The translations under genes and the position numbers were made by a program. Shown piece after piece: positions 39,360 to 49,016 of a DNA stretch of 64,000 nt. Below the pieces are notes generated by a model. That model worked only from the letters and a program-made list of their open reading frames with translations, was not told the origin of the DNA and ran no database searches. This DNA comes from Fulvia fulva (Eukaryota; Ascomycota; Dothideomycetes; Mycosphaerellales; Mycosphaerellaceae), in contig NC_063019.1 of assembly GCF_020509005.1 (NCBI RefSeq), forward strand, positions 496,001 through 560,000, in the 5' to 3' direction. Every line of letters starts with the position of its first letter. The first letter of the stretch is position 1.

Positions 39360-42300
39360 ATGGGCCAAGGCTACTCATCCGTCACGCTCCCGGCTGGACC
39401 GAGTGCTATGGAAGCGACTGAACTCTCGGATCTTGCCTTTGAGAAGCCTTTGGGTGGCGCCCGCTTTCTGCGCACGATCCGGGCCAGGCATCAGAATGGC
39501 ATCGTGGTCGTCAAGTCGTGCCAAAAGGCCAACGCCAGCGTCTCTTTCAAGAAGTATGCGAGATTGCTCAAAGAAGAACGGCAGAAACTGAGAGATATCC
39601 CGAACGTCCTGCCATATGCCAGGATCCGTGAGACTAGCACGCTTGGAGTTCTGGTGCGGCAGTATATCCACAATTCGCTCTACGATCGGATCAGCATTCG
39701 ACCATTTCTGGAGGATATCGAGAAGAAGTGGATTGCTTTCCAGCTTCTTTGCGCTGTTCGTGACTGCCATAGCAGGGGCGTCTTCCATGGCGACATAAAG
39801 TCCGAGAATGTGCTGGTCACTTCGTGGGGCTGGGTCTACCTCACAGACTTCGCCTCGACTTTCAAGCCTGTGTACCTGCCAGAGGATAACCCAGCAGACT
39901 TCTCCTTCTACTACGATACATCAGCACGTCGGACATGCTACCTTGCACCGGAGCGTTTCTTGGCATCTGGCGAACGCCCCAGCGAGGGAGACATAGTGCA
40001 ATGGAACATGGACATCTTCAGCTTGGGATGTGTTCTTGCTGAGCTGTTTACCGAAGCGCCAACATTCACGTTGAGTCAGCTCTTTCGATATCGTAAAGGG
40101 GAGTATGACCCGACTGTGTCGTTGCTCAATAAGATTGATGACGAGCATGTTCGCGCACTGATCAGCAGCATGATTCGTCTCGATCCGACGGAACGATGGC
40201 ATGCGAGCGACTACCTGGACGAATACAAAAGCAAAGCGTTCCCATTGTACTTCTACAACCACCTGCATACGCTGATGCAAGAGATTACGGACCCGGCTTC
40301 GGGACGAAGATCGATAGTTGCTAGAGATACCAACAATGGAGAAACAGATGATCGTATCGACCGGATCTACGATGATTTTGAGATGCTCTCGGTCTCTCTT
40401 GGGTATGCGGACGGCGACTCAGACTCTGCGGCGGGACCGACACCACTGTACCTGCGGGGACTGTTTCCATTGCAGGTGGACTTGCCAAATCGACGGCACA
40501 CTGCTCAAAACGCCAGGTCGAGCACTGGAGATAATGGCACCTTCGTACTCCTGAATGTCATCACATCATCGATGCGAAGTTCGGCTCGTGCTTCCTCCAA
40601 GGTTCGTGCTTGTGAGCTTCTGCTGGCGTTTGCCGAGCAGCTCCCAGACGAAGCGAAGCTCGATCGAATCCTGCCCTACATCATGCCGCTACTTGACGAC
40701 AGCAACGATATGGTGCTTGTGGCCGCCTTGCGCACAATGACCCAGCTTTTGTCATTGGTGACGGTCGTCTCGCCAGTGAACTCTTTCTTGTTCACTCAGT
40801 ATATCTTCCCTCGACTGCTGACCTTCACGAAGAGTCCAGGCTTCTTCAAGAACCCACTGGTGAGGGCGACGTACGCAGCATGTCTGGCGAGCCTGGCAGA
40901 GACTGCCACGCGCTTTCTGGACATGATGCAAGCGCTTCGAGCAGAAGGATCGTTGCCTTCCACTGACAAGGATGCTGATGCCGACGGCTTCAATGCAAGT
41001 GGCGATGCATATGACGCTGCGCGTCTAGAAATGCTGGAGCAATTTGAAGGGCAGATCAAGGTGTTTCTGACAGACACAGATAATGCTGTTCGTCGTGCAT
41101 TTCTGTCATCGGTGTCAAGCTTGTGTGTCTTTCTCGGCGAGACTAGAGCAGCGGATGTCATCCTGACACACCTCAACACATACCTCAATCATCCAGACTG
41201 GCTTCTGAAGTGCGCATTTTTCAAGACGATCGTTGGAGTTGCGGTCTACATCGGAGCAGCGAACCTTGAAGAGTTCATATTGCCACTGATGGTACAATCT
41301 CTCACTGATCCGCAAGAGTTTGTAGTGGAACAAACACTAAGATCTATGGCAACGATGGCCGAGATGGGTCTGTTGCAGCGTGAGAAGACCTGGGAACTCA
41401 TCGACAATGTGGCCCGCTTCGAAGTTCACCCGAACATCTGGATCAAGGAGGCAGCATCGCACTTCATAGCTGCAGCGACAACCTATCTGTCAATGGCGGA
41501 TATTCGTATCATCGCTGCACCGCTGATACAGCCGTACTTGAAGATCCCGGTCGGGGGCCTCGACGAGTCTGAGCTTCTGGACGCCTTGAAGAAGCCACTT
41601 CCGAGGGCGGTCCTCGATCTTGCTGCGCAATGGGCTGCAAGAAGTGAAAGGAGCACATTCTGGAAGGGAGCCGAAAGGTCAAAACAGCTTGTATACCCTG
41701 CCACTGGTCACATGCCGCCGCAGTCCTCGGTGGCGGCCTTTGGCCCCAAGTCGCTGGCCAAGGAGCCGAAGACTGACGAGGACGAGCAATGGCTTGGCCG
41801 GTTGCGAAATGCCGGGATGCGCAGTGAAGATGACATGAAGCTTTTGGCTCTGCGGGCGTACCTCCTACGAACGGCTAAACGTGCTAGGCGTGATGACGGA
41901 ACAGCCAACGACAACCTGTACGAGCAAATCATCAGTCTGACCAAGATGAAGATCACTCCTCAGACAGTCATATTCGATGGGGACTTGAAGGCGTATGAGC
42001 AGCATGTCTACAACCAAAATCGCACTGTTGCAGAGGCGATAGAGGAGGCTTCGAAACAGCTACCGAACACATCAGGCAGTAAGATTGTGGACAACTCGAC
42101 AGGCGATACCACTACCAAAGGCGACGAGACGAGTGAAGCTGGTATACCAGTACCACAACAGCTGCGCCGTCTCTCTGGCTTGCGAACAAAAGCTTCTGAC
42201 AGCTTGTCCTCTTCGCCGAGTTCCGGCCTCGGGCTGCTAGGTCGCGACATGGACCAGGCACTGCGGCAGAAAGGCAACCCAGCAGGTCTGCTAGGTGGCA

Positions 42301-44000
42301 CCGACCTTCGCGGGAAAGCGCATGCTGAGGTGAAGACTGATGGTGTGACGGCAGCTGGTAGACTTGATTCAGGGCGGTCAGTGAGTCGCCGCGCCTCACC
42401 AAGACCCAACACAGTCGAGCGGAGGAAAGAGCTCGAACGAGCAGCTAGTCATCGTGCCGTGCATAACTATGCTGGTAACGATCCCACGGTGCTCAAGTTG
42501 CTAGACACAGTATATGTCGACAACTTCCCTGCCGAGGCTGCCGACTTTGGCCCTATGGTCCAGCCGTGCTCTGGCACAATACCGACGAATGCAAGCGTTC
42601 CGACACCAGGCCCTTGGCGGCCACAAGGGCAGCTACTAGGAGTGCTTGCGGAGCATACTGCAAAATTGACCCGGATCGTGCCAAGCCCTGACCATGTTTT
42701 CTTCCTGACTGCGTCTGATGATGGTGCCGTCAAAGTATGGGACACTTCACGGCTCGAAAGAAATGTCACACATCGCTCGCGTCAGACGTATCGTCTTGCA
42801 GAGGGCGTCAAAGTTACAAGCTTGTGTTTCGTTGAAGCGACACACTCATTCGTATGCACCGGCTCTGACGGCAGTGTACACGTTGTGAGAGTCGACGTTG
42901 CGGAGTCAAATAACGCTACACGTTACGGGAGGCTCCGGATGGTGAGGGAGTGGCATATACCGACAAGAAACGAAAAAGGTGAACATGCCGTCTGGGCGGA
43001 GCACTATCGTGGAGACTCAGCCAGCACTCTCGTTCTGGCCACGAATCTCGGGAGGATACTAGCTGTTGACCTGAGGTACATGTCGCTACTCTTCGACCTC
43101 CAGAATCCTGCCAACCACGGCACTCCGAGCTCCTTCTGCATAGGACGGAGGCACGACTGGCTTGTCGTCGGTACCTGCCATGGTGTGCTTGATCTATGGG
43201 ACATGCGATTCCAGGTGCGCGTGCGATCGTGGACGTTCACGAACCCAGCGCCCATCACTCGCGTGCAGCTGCTGCCAGGACGCAAGTCTCGGACTAGGAA
43301 TCGGTTCTGCATCACTGGCGGCACAGCACCCGGCGATGTGAGTGTCTGGGAACCCGAGAAGGGGGTATGCTATGAAGTCTACAGATCGGCTCATGCTAAT
43401 AGCAAGGATCGCCTACACGCGCGTGATTACGAGTTCCGGAATGTTGAAGACGAGAAAGCGGAAGGACTGCTAGGTCGTGCGGCTGGCTCGATTGGCACAG
43501 ATCAAGGCGAGGTTGAACAGAACAGTGATCTTCCCCAGCTTGCCAGCTGCTCGTTCTTCGGAGCACAACCGGCACCCAAAGATCAGGATTCCACAATCGC
43601 TTTCGCCATCACAGGTGGCCCCGACAACAAAGTCCGCTTCTGGGACTGCGACCGCCTTGACGGCTGCAGACACGTCAGCGGTGGCAGTCCTGACACGAAG
43701 ACATCCTACATGATCAGCCAGCTTAGCCAAGACACTCGTGTCATCTCGGAGAAACCTGCAGAGAGCAGTAGCTCGACCGGTGTGGTTGAGTCGAACAAGG
43801 TTGCTCCGAACAGCTCAGCAAAGCGGAATACAGCTGCGAATGCAGTCAAGCCGCCATCGAGGTATGAGACGATTCGGATGTCGGCGCAGAATTTGATGAG
43901 TGCGCATCTGGATATTATTACTGATGTGGCGCTGGTGGAGCGGCCGTTTGGGATGGTTTTGAGTGCGGATCGGTCGGGGCAGGTTTTTGTGCACCAGTGA
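39360..44000 (+). CDS. VPS15: VPS15, regulatory kinase-like subunit of the Vps34 PI3-kinase
   Basis: Single exon, 1546 residues. It begins MGQGYSS, an N-myristoylation signal as in Vps15 proteins. The kinase-like domain covers about residues 25-310 (VFHGDIKSENVLVTSWGWVYLTDFAST), with HGDIK in the catalytic loop and DFA in place of DFG, typical of this atypical kinase. HEAT-type helical repeats span about 390-720 (for example PYIMPLLDDSNDMVLVAALR). After a Ser-rich linker, WD repeats fill the C-terminus (VFFLTASDDGAVKVWDTSRL and FAITGGPDNKVRFWDCDRL). It anchors and activates Vps34 for autophagy and endosomal sorting. Confidence 0.95.
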   Translation: MGQGYSSVTLPAGPSAMEATELSDLAFEKPLGGARFLRTIRARHQNGIVVVKSCQKANASVSFKKYARLLKEERQKLRDIPNVLPYARIRETSTLGVLVRQYIHNSLYDRISIRPFLEDIEKKWIAFQLLCAVRDCHSRGVFHGDIKSENVLVTSWGWVYLTDFASTFKPVYLPEDNPADFSFYYDTSARRTCYLAPERFLASGERPSEGDIVQWNMDIFSLGCVLAELFTEAPTFTLSQLFRYRKGEYDPTVSLLNKIDDEHVRALISSMIRLDPTERWHASDYLDEYKSKAFPLYFYNHLHTLMQEITDPASGRRSIVARDTNNGETDDRIDRIYDDFEMLSVSLGYADGDSDSAAGPTPLYLRGLFPLQVDLPNRRHTAQNARSSTGDNGTFVLLNVITSSMRSSARASSKVRACELLLAFAEQLPDEAKLDRILPYIMPLLDDSNDMVLVAALRTMTQLLSLVTVVSPVNSFLFTQYIFPRLLTFTKSPGFFKNPLVRATYAACLASLAETATRFLDMMQALRAEGSLPSTDKDADADGFNASGDAYDAARLEMLEQFEGQIKVFLTDTDNAVRRAFLSSVSSLCVFLGETRAADVILTHLNTYLNHPDWLLKCAFFKTIVGVAVYIGAANLEEFILPLMVQSLTDPQEFVVEQTLRSMATMAEMGLLQREKTWELIDNVARFEVHPNIWIKEAASHFIAAATTYLSMADIRIIAAPLIQPYLKIPVGGLDESELLDALKKPLPRAVLDLAAQWAARSERSTFWKGAERSKQLVYPATGHMPPQSSVAAFGPKSLAKEPKTDEDEQWLGRLRNAGMRSEDDMKLLALRAYLLRTAKRARRDDGTANDNLYEQIISLTKMKITPQTVIFDGDLKAYEQHVYNQNRTVAEAIEEASKQLPNTSGSKIVDNSTGDTTTKGDETSEAGIPVPQQLRRLSGLRTKASDSLSSSPSSGLGLLGRDMDQALRQKGNPAGLLGGTDLRGKAHAEVKTDGVTAAGRLDSGRSVSRRASPRPNTVERRKELERAASHRAVHNYAGNDPTVLKLLDTVYVDNFPAEAADFGPMVQPCSGTIPTNASVPTPGPWRPQGQLLGVLAEHTAKLTRIVPSPDHVFFLTASDDGAVKVWDTSRLERNVTHRSRQTYRLAEGVKVTSLCFVEATHSFVCTGSDGSVHVVRVDVAESNNATRYGRLRMVREWHIPTRNEKGEHAVWAEHYRGDSASTLVLATNLGRILAVDLRYMSLLFDLQNPANHGTPSSFCIGRRHDWLVVGTCHGVLDLWDMRFQVRVRSWTFTNPAPITRVQLLPGRKSRTRNRFCITGGTAPGDVSVWEPEKGVCYEVYRSAHANSKDRLHARDYEFRNVEDEKAEGLLGRAAGSIGTDQGEVEQNSDLPQLASCSFFGAQPAPKDQDSTIAFAITGGPDNKVRFWDCDRLDGCRHVSGGSPDTKTSYMISQLSQDTRVISEKPAESSSSTGVVESNKVAPNSSAKRNTAANAVKPPSRYETIRMSAQNLMSAHLDIITDVALVERPFGMVLSADRSGQVFVHQ

Positions 44001-44425
44001 AGATCTCATTGTAATCCCGAACACGACTTATGCCTGGCTTCGCCATCACAACTCAGTAGCCGACGTATCCAAGCAAGCGTTCTTTCCACCGGTCCGGGGT
44101 AGAGGGATCAGGAGTTCGGGTCCAGGAAAAGGGGCTTGACGCTCAAGCTTCACCACCGCCCGGGGTTTTGGTGCAAGATGGCGAAAATATTGCCTCACTT
44201 CTCTTAAGCTGTAGCAAGACGTGCCTCCTGTAGCCGACGTCGCGACTTGGATCATCCGAGTCCTCGTGACTCTTGCGTTCACGTGTGGTCGATGGCAAGC
44301 ACATCTAGCTCTTCCTCGTGGTGGTGATACCTCTGGACAGCATCAGCACATCCTTAACACAGTTTTTTCAGCAGAAGCTCCATCACAACAACCACAACCA
44401 CGCGAAGACTGTGGATTCGAGTAGG
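44001..44425. other. Intergenic, no gene seen
   Basis: Lies between VPS15 and the first array gene. The stretch just before 44426 (44390-44425) should be the leader of that gene. Confidence 0.45.
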
Positions 44426-44947
44426 ATGCTGAACATCGAGTCCTCGGAGTTGAGGCGCTTGCTCGAGTCGAAGCTGCCACAGGAGATCGTACGTCTCCTC
44501 ACATGCAAGCGAGGCATGAGCTGACATGGATTTCAGTACGATGAGATACGGCGCCTCACTTTCGCGTACGAGCCTGGTCTGCACGAGGTCCATCCCGACT
44601 GGAAGCCGCCCGTACAGCTACAAGTGTGCAGAGCCATACGTCAAGAGTATGCTCAGTCCTACTTCGGCCATGCCTCTACGTTTCTGGTGGACTTCATCAT
44701 CGATGCCCAACACCGTCATCTAGTGGGTCGGTGGCTGTCTGGGATGGACCAAGAATACGTGCGGCTCATCGCTGAAGATCACATCATTCTGGTAGACAAT
44801 AACAGAAAGACTGGCTCTGTCTGGCGGAAGCGTCATGTCTTTGCAGGTCATGATATGGTATTCGTCCTCGCAGTCGTCTCAAGAGCAGAGGCAATCGAGT
44901 TGTACGAAGCCAGGATTCGGGAGCTAGGCAAGTCGGAAGTGGGTTGA
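44426..44947 (+). CDS. LPQEL/YDE array protein, copy A
   Basis: Model: join(44426..44488, 44537..44947), 157 residues. Exon 1 encodes MLNIESSELRRLLESKLPQEI. The 48-nt intron (GTACGT donor, GCTGAC branch, TTTCAG acceptor) is phase 0. Exon 2 begins YDEIRRLTFAYEPG, then DWKPPVQLQVCRAIRQEYAQSYF, the family's second block. The joined motif LPQEIYDEIRRLTF resembles the LPxELRxxIYxL signature of the F-box-like genes at 12655, 13406 and 32992. The C-terminal half is unique. This is the first of a head-to-tail array on the + strand ending at 51036. Function unknown. Confidence 0.7.
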
Positions 44948-45072
44948 GTGAATGGCTTGCGGCCGGGCCGCACTTTCTCACGTGCACGATGCGTCTCATT
45001 GGGATTGAAATACTGGGAATTTGCTCCTTCTCCGCTCTTGACGCACAACAATCCCGAATCTTCACACCTACT

Positions 45073-45647
45073 ATGACACCACCAACCAGTCAAGACCTGA
45101 GGCGTCGCCTCGAGGCGCTCCCACAGGAGCTGGTAAGTACCGCCTGTCCCATGAACATCATGCCCGTGCTGATCTTGCTCGACCTTAGTACGATCAGATC
45201 TACGACTTCACTTTCACCTGCGGCACGGTCCACGTCATCACCAAGTCCTGGAGACCATCTCACCTTCTTTACGTCGATCGCTCGAGTCGGAACACTTTCG
45301 CCAATGCGTACTTCAGCTCTAGCTCGATCTTCCTGCTCGACGACCCACAGCCACACCTCCATATCAAGCGGAGACTATAGAATTTCGTGGATTGGCTCCT
45401 GACACTTCCAGCAGAACACATTTCCATGATCCACCACGTCAAGTTTTCCACCATGAGAGAGTTTGACGTGGAAACTAAGGATCCGGAGAACATTCAGCGC
45501 GTGATGACTGAGATCTGCCGCGACCTTGCTTATGAGTACCTCGGACTGGAACGCTCGATTTCGGATGACCATCCTGCAAATGAGGCAGTGGGTAAGCTCG
45601 AGTTGATCTCGAGGAGCGAAACATTGGAGCTTAGGAAGAAGGAATGA
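45073..45647 (+). pseudogene. LPQEL/YDE array gene, copy B, with in-frame TAG
   Basis: Exon 1 (45073..45132) encodes 20 residues ending RRRLEALPQEL. The 56-nt intron has a GTAAGT donor and a CTTAG acceptor. Exon 2 starts at 45189 with YDQIYDFTFTCG, then SWRPSHLLYVDRSSRNTFANAYF. A TAG at 45378-45380 interrupts the frame, but the same frame continues to a stop at 45647 with NFVDWLLTLPAEHISMIHHV, which matches the position and pattern of the WL block in copies A, E, F and H. So the gene once ran to 45647. As it stands it makes 83 residues. Confidence 0.65.
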
Positions 45648-46276
45648 GTACACGAGGGAGTAGCAAGGTCAAAAAGAGCCAGGTGCGATATGTGTGCGGG
45701 TACCACAGAAGTACTTAGGGATAGTGGCTAGCTCGGCAATGCTTTAACCAAGACTGGAAATTATGGCAAAAGGTTTGACCTCCATGCACCTGCCACCAAA
45801 TAACGCCAAGACCCAACATTTCACTCGCCAGGCACCTCTAAAAGTGCAAAAGAAGACCTATCACTGGAAGTGATAGGACAAGAAACTCGAATTGTTGACC
45901 TCCTGAATAGTGCACTGTGTCTAGGATTCTCTCGCTACTACTCTGGATTTATACGAAGCTCAATGTCCATTGCTGGAGTTGAACTCGAGTCCTACTTGAG
46001 GACCAGTAACGGCTTTGTTTGCGCAGGCGTTTGGCTGCGGGAGGATTCTGGTTTACTTGATTGATGAGTAAGGGGAATTCTCAGCGGCATGTATAAGTCA
46101 GTGCGGGAAGGGGCCTAGAAGTGAGGGCGCGAGATGAGCTCGCTCCATTCTCGCCCGTTATGCACGGTTGCCACTCCGTTCAGCTTCAACGGCCGCACTT
46201 GTGGCGTTCAAGCAAACACATTCTCACCTCCGGCCCTGCATGCTCAGCGTCTCAGACCAAGACGCACGTCGTGGTG
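45648..46276. other. Intergenic within the array
   Basis: No array-type exon was found. A perfect 8-bp hairpin (CCTATCAC, five bases, GTGATAGG) lies at 45857-45877; it is probably incidental. Confidence 0.4.
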
Positions 46277-46921
46277 ATGGGGGATGATACCGAATCTATC
46301 AAGCGCCACCTCATGGCACTCCCACAAGAACTGGCGAGTCCCAATCATCCCTCTGGGCCTCCACGATAGCTGACATACCTGCAGTACGACGAAATCTACA
46401 CTCTCACCTTCACACCAACACGCGAGGACTACACCATCACCGAGTCGTGGCGCCCCTCCCACCTTCTCCGTGTCGACTATTCCAGCCGCCAAAAATACCG
46501 CGCCTCCTATTTCCACCCTACTGCCACCTTCACCTTCCGATCAGTGCAATGGTCGGACATTGTCGTCGTCATTCTCAAGTGGCTCAGAAAGCGAAATGCA
46601 GCGAATCTTGCCCCATCTCAGAACATCGTCGTGATTATCGAGGGGCCATTCTACGACTCAGGGGAGTATGTCGGCATCGAAGTCCTCCAGCTTGAGAAGC
46701 GAGTCTTGGCTATGGCTTACGAGGATATTTTCGAGAGAGGCCATCCAGCGCGAGAGACAGCGCGCAACGTTAGATTCGAGTTTGAGGATATGCAGCTGTG
46801 GAGTATGCTGGTATCGGCTAGGTGGGGCGGGGAGGGGAGTGAAGATCAAGCTTGGATTGGGCACATGCAGGAGATCAAGCCGTTGCGTCGTCCGATGTGG
46901 GAATCGGCGCTGTGGGAGTGA
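46277..46921 (+). CDS. LPQEL/YDE array protein, copy C, with a GC-AG intron
   Basis: Model: join(46277..46333, 46385..46921), 197 residues, the longest copy. Exon 1 encodes 19 residues ending KRHLMALPQEL. The 51-nt intron starts GCGAGT, a GC donor, with GCTGACAT branch and CTGCAG acceptor; splicing restores YDEIYTLTFTPTRED exactly where the other copies have it. Next come SWRPSHLLRVDYSSRQKYRASYF and then ILKWLRKRNAANLAPSQNIV. The C-terminus is unique to this copy. Unspliced, the frame ends at once, so the GC donor must be used if the gene is active. Confidence 0.68.
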
Positions 46922-47327
46922 GACCATCAGTGAAGTCTGGAAGTGAGAATGGGAGTTGAGCCTCGTTTGACCGGAAGCTGTCACTATTCGAGTCCGGTAT
47001 GGAGGCAGATCAATCGCGACCACTGTCCTTTCATCTTCGTGTTCGTCACCACAGCAGCCACCACTGGCGTATAGACAGAACCGGCGCAAGCCCTCACCTC
47101 TCGTTATATCCCTTCCGCAGGAGCTGGTAAGCCTTATTTGATACAAGGATGTTTCAGCATGTGATCGGCGGCGGTTCCGGAGCTAAGACCCTTGTCGTCT
47201 CCACTTTAGCAGAACAACGGCGGCTCAAGCAGCAACGCCAAATTTGTCACTCTCTTACTCAACTTCATGACCAACACCACCACAAAGAACTGCCACTCTC
47301 ACCCAAACTTGACAGCAACTGCACAAG
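46922..47327. other. Intergenic within the array, holding an orphan exon-1 relic
   Basis: Apart from the relic at 47102-47130 no gene is seen in this stretch. Confidence 0.4.
47102..47130 (+). pseudogene. Relic of an array exon 1 (ISLPQEL plus splice donor)
   Basis: The bases read ATA TCC CTT CCG CAG GAG CTG followed by GTAAGC, that is, the end of an exon 1 (ISLPQEL) with its donor at 47126. No in-frame ATG precedes it, and no YDE-type exon 2 follows before the next complete copy at 47328. It is best read as the leftover of a deleted copy. Confidence 0.5.
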
Positions 47328-47865
47328 ATGGCACCAATCAGCACTTCAGACCTCCGGCGCCATCTCGAGTCACTTCTGCAAGAGCCTGTAGGTTTGTCCA
47401 TGTCAATTGAGTCTCACCTGCTAACAAAACCAGTACGATGAGATCTACAACCTCACCTTCGCGGCCGAGTCAAAAACCCACACGGTGACCGAGTCTTGGA
47501 AGCCACCTCACCTGCTCCAAGTAGATCGAGCGAGCCGCCTCACATTCGCTGCTTCCTTCTTCCAAGACGCTACCTTCGTCTTCCGTAGTGCTTCGTTTCC
47601 ATGTGAAGCGAGGAATATCGCGTCCTCGTGGCTCAAATCGCAGAGCCCGAAGAATCTCGAGCGTGTCAAGGAGATCAGGCCCGTTTTCAAACGGAGGCCG
47701 CACAAGGGACACAGCCACGACAGCGCAGACCGGGCCGAAATCGAGCGTCAAATGCTGAAGCTCATCTTGGCTTTGATGCAGACTGCCAAGGACGGGCAAG
47801 GCATACACTTTGACCACCCCGCTCACCGACTCGCGAAGAACGCTTGCGCGATGGTAGTTGGGTGA
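47328..47865 (+). CDS. LPQEL/YDE array protein, copy E
   Basis: Model: join(47328..47387, 47434..47865), 163 residues. Exon 1 encodes 20 residues ending RRHLESLLQEP, a degenerate form of LPQEL. The 46-nt intron has GTAGGT, a CTGCTAAC branch and ACCAG. Exon 2 begins YDEIYNLTFAAES, then SWKPPHLLQVDRASRLTFAASFF, then SSWLKSQSPKNLERVKEIRPV. The tail is basic and His-rich before a helical end. The splice signals are the best of the array, so it is likely to be expressed. Confidence 0.68.
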
Positions 47866-48223
47866 AAAGCTGCAAACATCCGTAGATAATCCAGGACCAT
47901 CTTGAGAGACATGGGAGAATCTGGGGAGGATAGAGCAAGCGCCTCATCTCAGTCACGAGCGGCAGTGACTGCCTGTCCGACAGATAGCGCTTCACTTTTC
48001 CCGCAAGTGGTGCTTCGCAGCTCGATCTGTAATAGCACTTCTTTCCGTCCATATTCCTAGACTCTACGTACGTAAAACAATCTCTGCTCAATCGACACGC
48101 TTGTATCATGGCGGAGCCAAGTGCCGAATACCTACAGCGCATCCTGGCATCCCTACTACAAGAACTCGCGAGTGATCATAAGCATGCTGAGGCTGATAGA
48201 CCCAATTACTGGCTCAAGCAAGT

Positions 48224-48232
48224 TTGATCAGA
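48224..48232. repeat. Target site duplication, left copy (TTGATCAGA)
   Basis: Nine bases directly before the element, identical to 49008-49016. The exact length is 7-9 bp because the end bases of the inverted repeat are also complementary. Confidence 0.85.
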
Positions 48233-48264
48233 CGGTGAAATACTCCCATGTCCCTTATTGTGTC
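48233..48264 (+). repeat. Terminal inverted repeat, left
   Basis: 32 bp; pairs with 48976-49007 with one mismatch (C at 48247 against the partner's A, i.e. CCCATG versus CCTATG). Confidence 0.9.
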
Positions 48265-48975
48265 AAAAAGTACCGCCATGTCCCTCTTATGTTAAGAAGT
48301 TCTCCCGTAGCCCTTATATTATTACAAAAATACTACGATGTCCTTTGTCTGTGTATAGTAATCGTAGTATCGCGGGAACAACGCTAGGGTATATAGAATA
48401 TACGTTTTAGAGGTTTTATAAGAGGTAGAACGAAGAAAAGTATATAATAATATACTAACTATGTTAAATCTTGTTGAACAGGTACGGGTGGATGGCAGCG
48501 GAGTGGAGTGAGAGATCAATCTTCAACTGACTAATAGCACGAGCATGCAGCAGTATATCAGGAACCAATGTGTTGATTGTGTTAGATGTCTATCTAAGCT
48601 AAAGGGGAGAGAAGGTATCTCCCTACAAGCTGAGTCATCGTAGATGCCTCAGGCTGCCAGATCACTTCCTGATTGTTGACACCCTTTGAGATGCTACATC
48701 TTAACAAATCTAATAACTTAGTTATTCCTTAAATTCTTAAGATCTAAAATCTGTAGATCTTAAGCTTTATATATAACTTATAGTATTATATAATATATAT
48801 ATGTAGAAGGGTATGTTTTATTATATAAAGAGTAACTATGTTAACTATAGATAGTTATAAGAAAAATTGAGAAAAGTCCAAGAATCGCAAGTTTAGATTA
48901 TGCCTAGGTTATAGCAGTACTTTCCATTACAATAAGGGTTATAGGAGTACTTAAAGTAACACGGCGGTATTTTGC

Positions 48976-49007
48976 GACACAATAAGGGACATAGGAGTAT
49001 TTCACCG
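48976..49007 (-). repeat. Terminal inverted repeat, right
   Basis: 32 bp; reverse complement of 48233-48264 with one mismatch. It contains a possible splice acceptor (ACATAG at 48989-48994) in frame with the downstream exon. Confidence 0.9.
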
Positions 49008-49016
49008 TTGATCAGA
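49008..49016. repeat. Target site duplication, right copy (TTGATCAGA)
   Basis: Identical to 48224-48232; marks the insertion point inside exon 2 of copy F. Confidence 0.85.

Larger units (their letters stand above)
48233..49007. mobile_element. MITE-like non-autonomous DNA transposon, 775 bp
   Basis: The ends are 32-bp inverted repeats (48233-48264 and 48976-49007), differing at one base, starting CGGTGAAATACTCC and flanked by a 9-bp direct repeat. Just inside each end are degenerate units of about 30 bp carrying ATGTCCCTTATT-like cores, repeated in tandem on the left (48241 to about 48350) and in inverted orientation on the right (about 48915-49007). The body is AT-rich, unlike the genome, and holds a perfect 10-bp stem (48736-48745 with 48755-48764). 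No transposase is encoded. A 9-bp duplication is usual for Mutator-like elements and 8 bp for hAT, so the superfamily is uncertain. Confidence 0.85.

Noticed and set aside
45857..45877. A perfect hairpin as a regulatory or transposon end
   Set aside because: The 8-bp stem stands alone, with no direct repeats or partner nearby.
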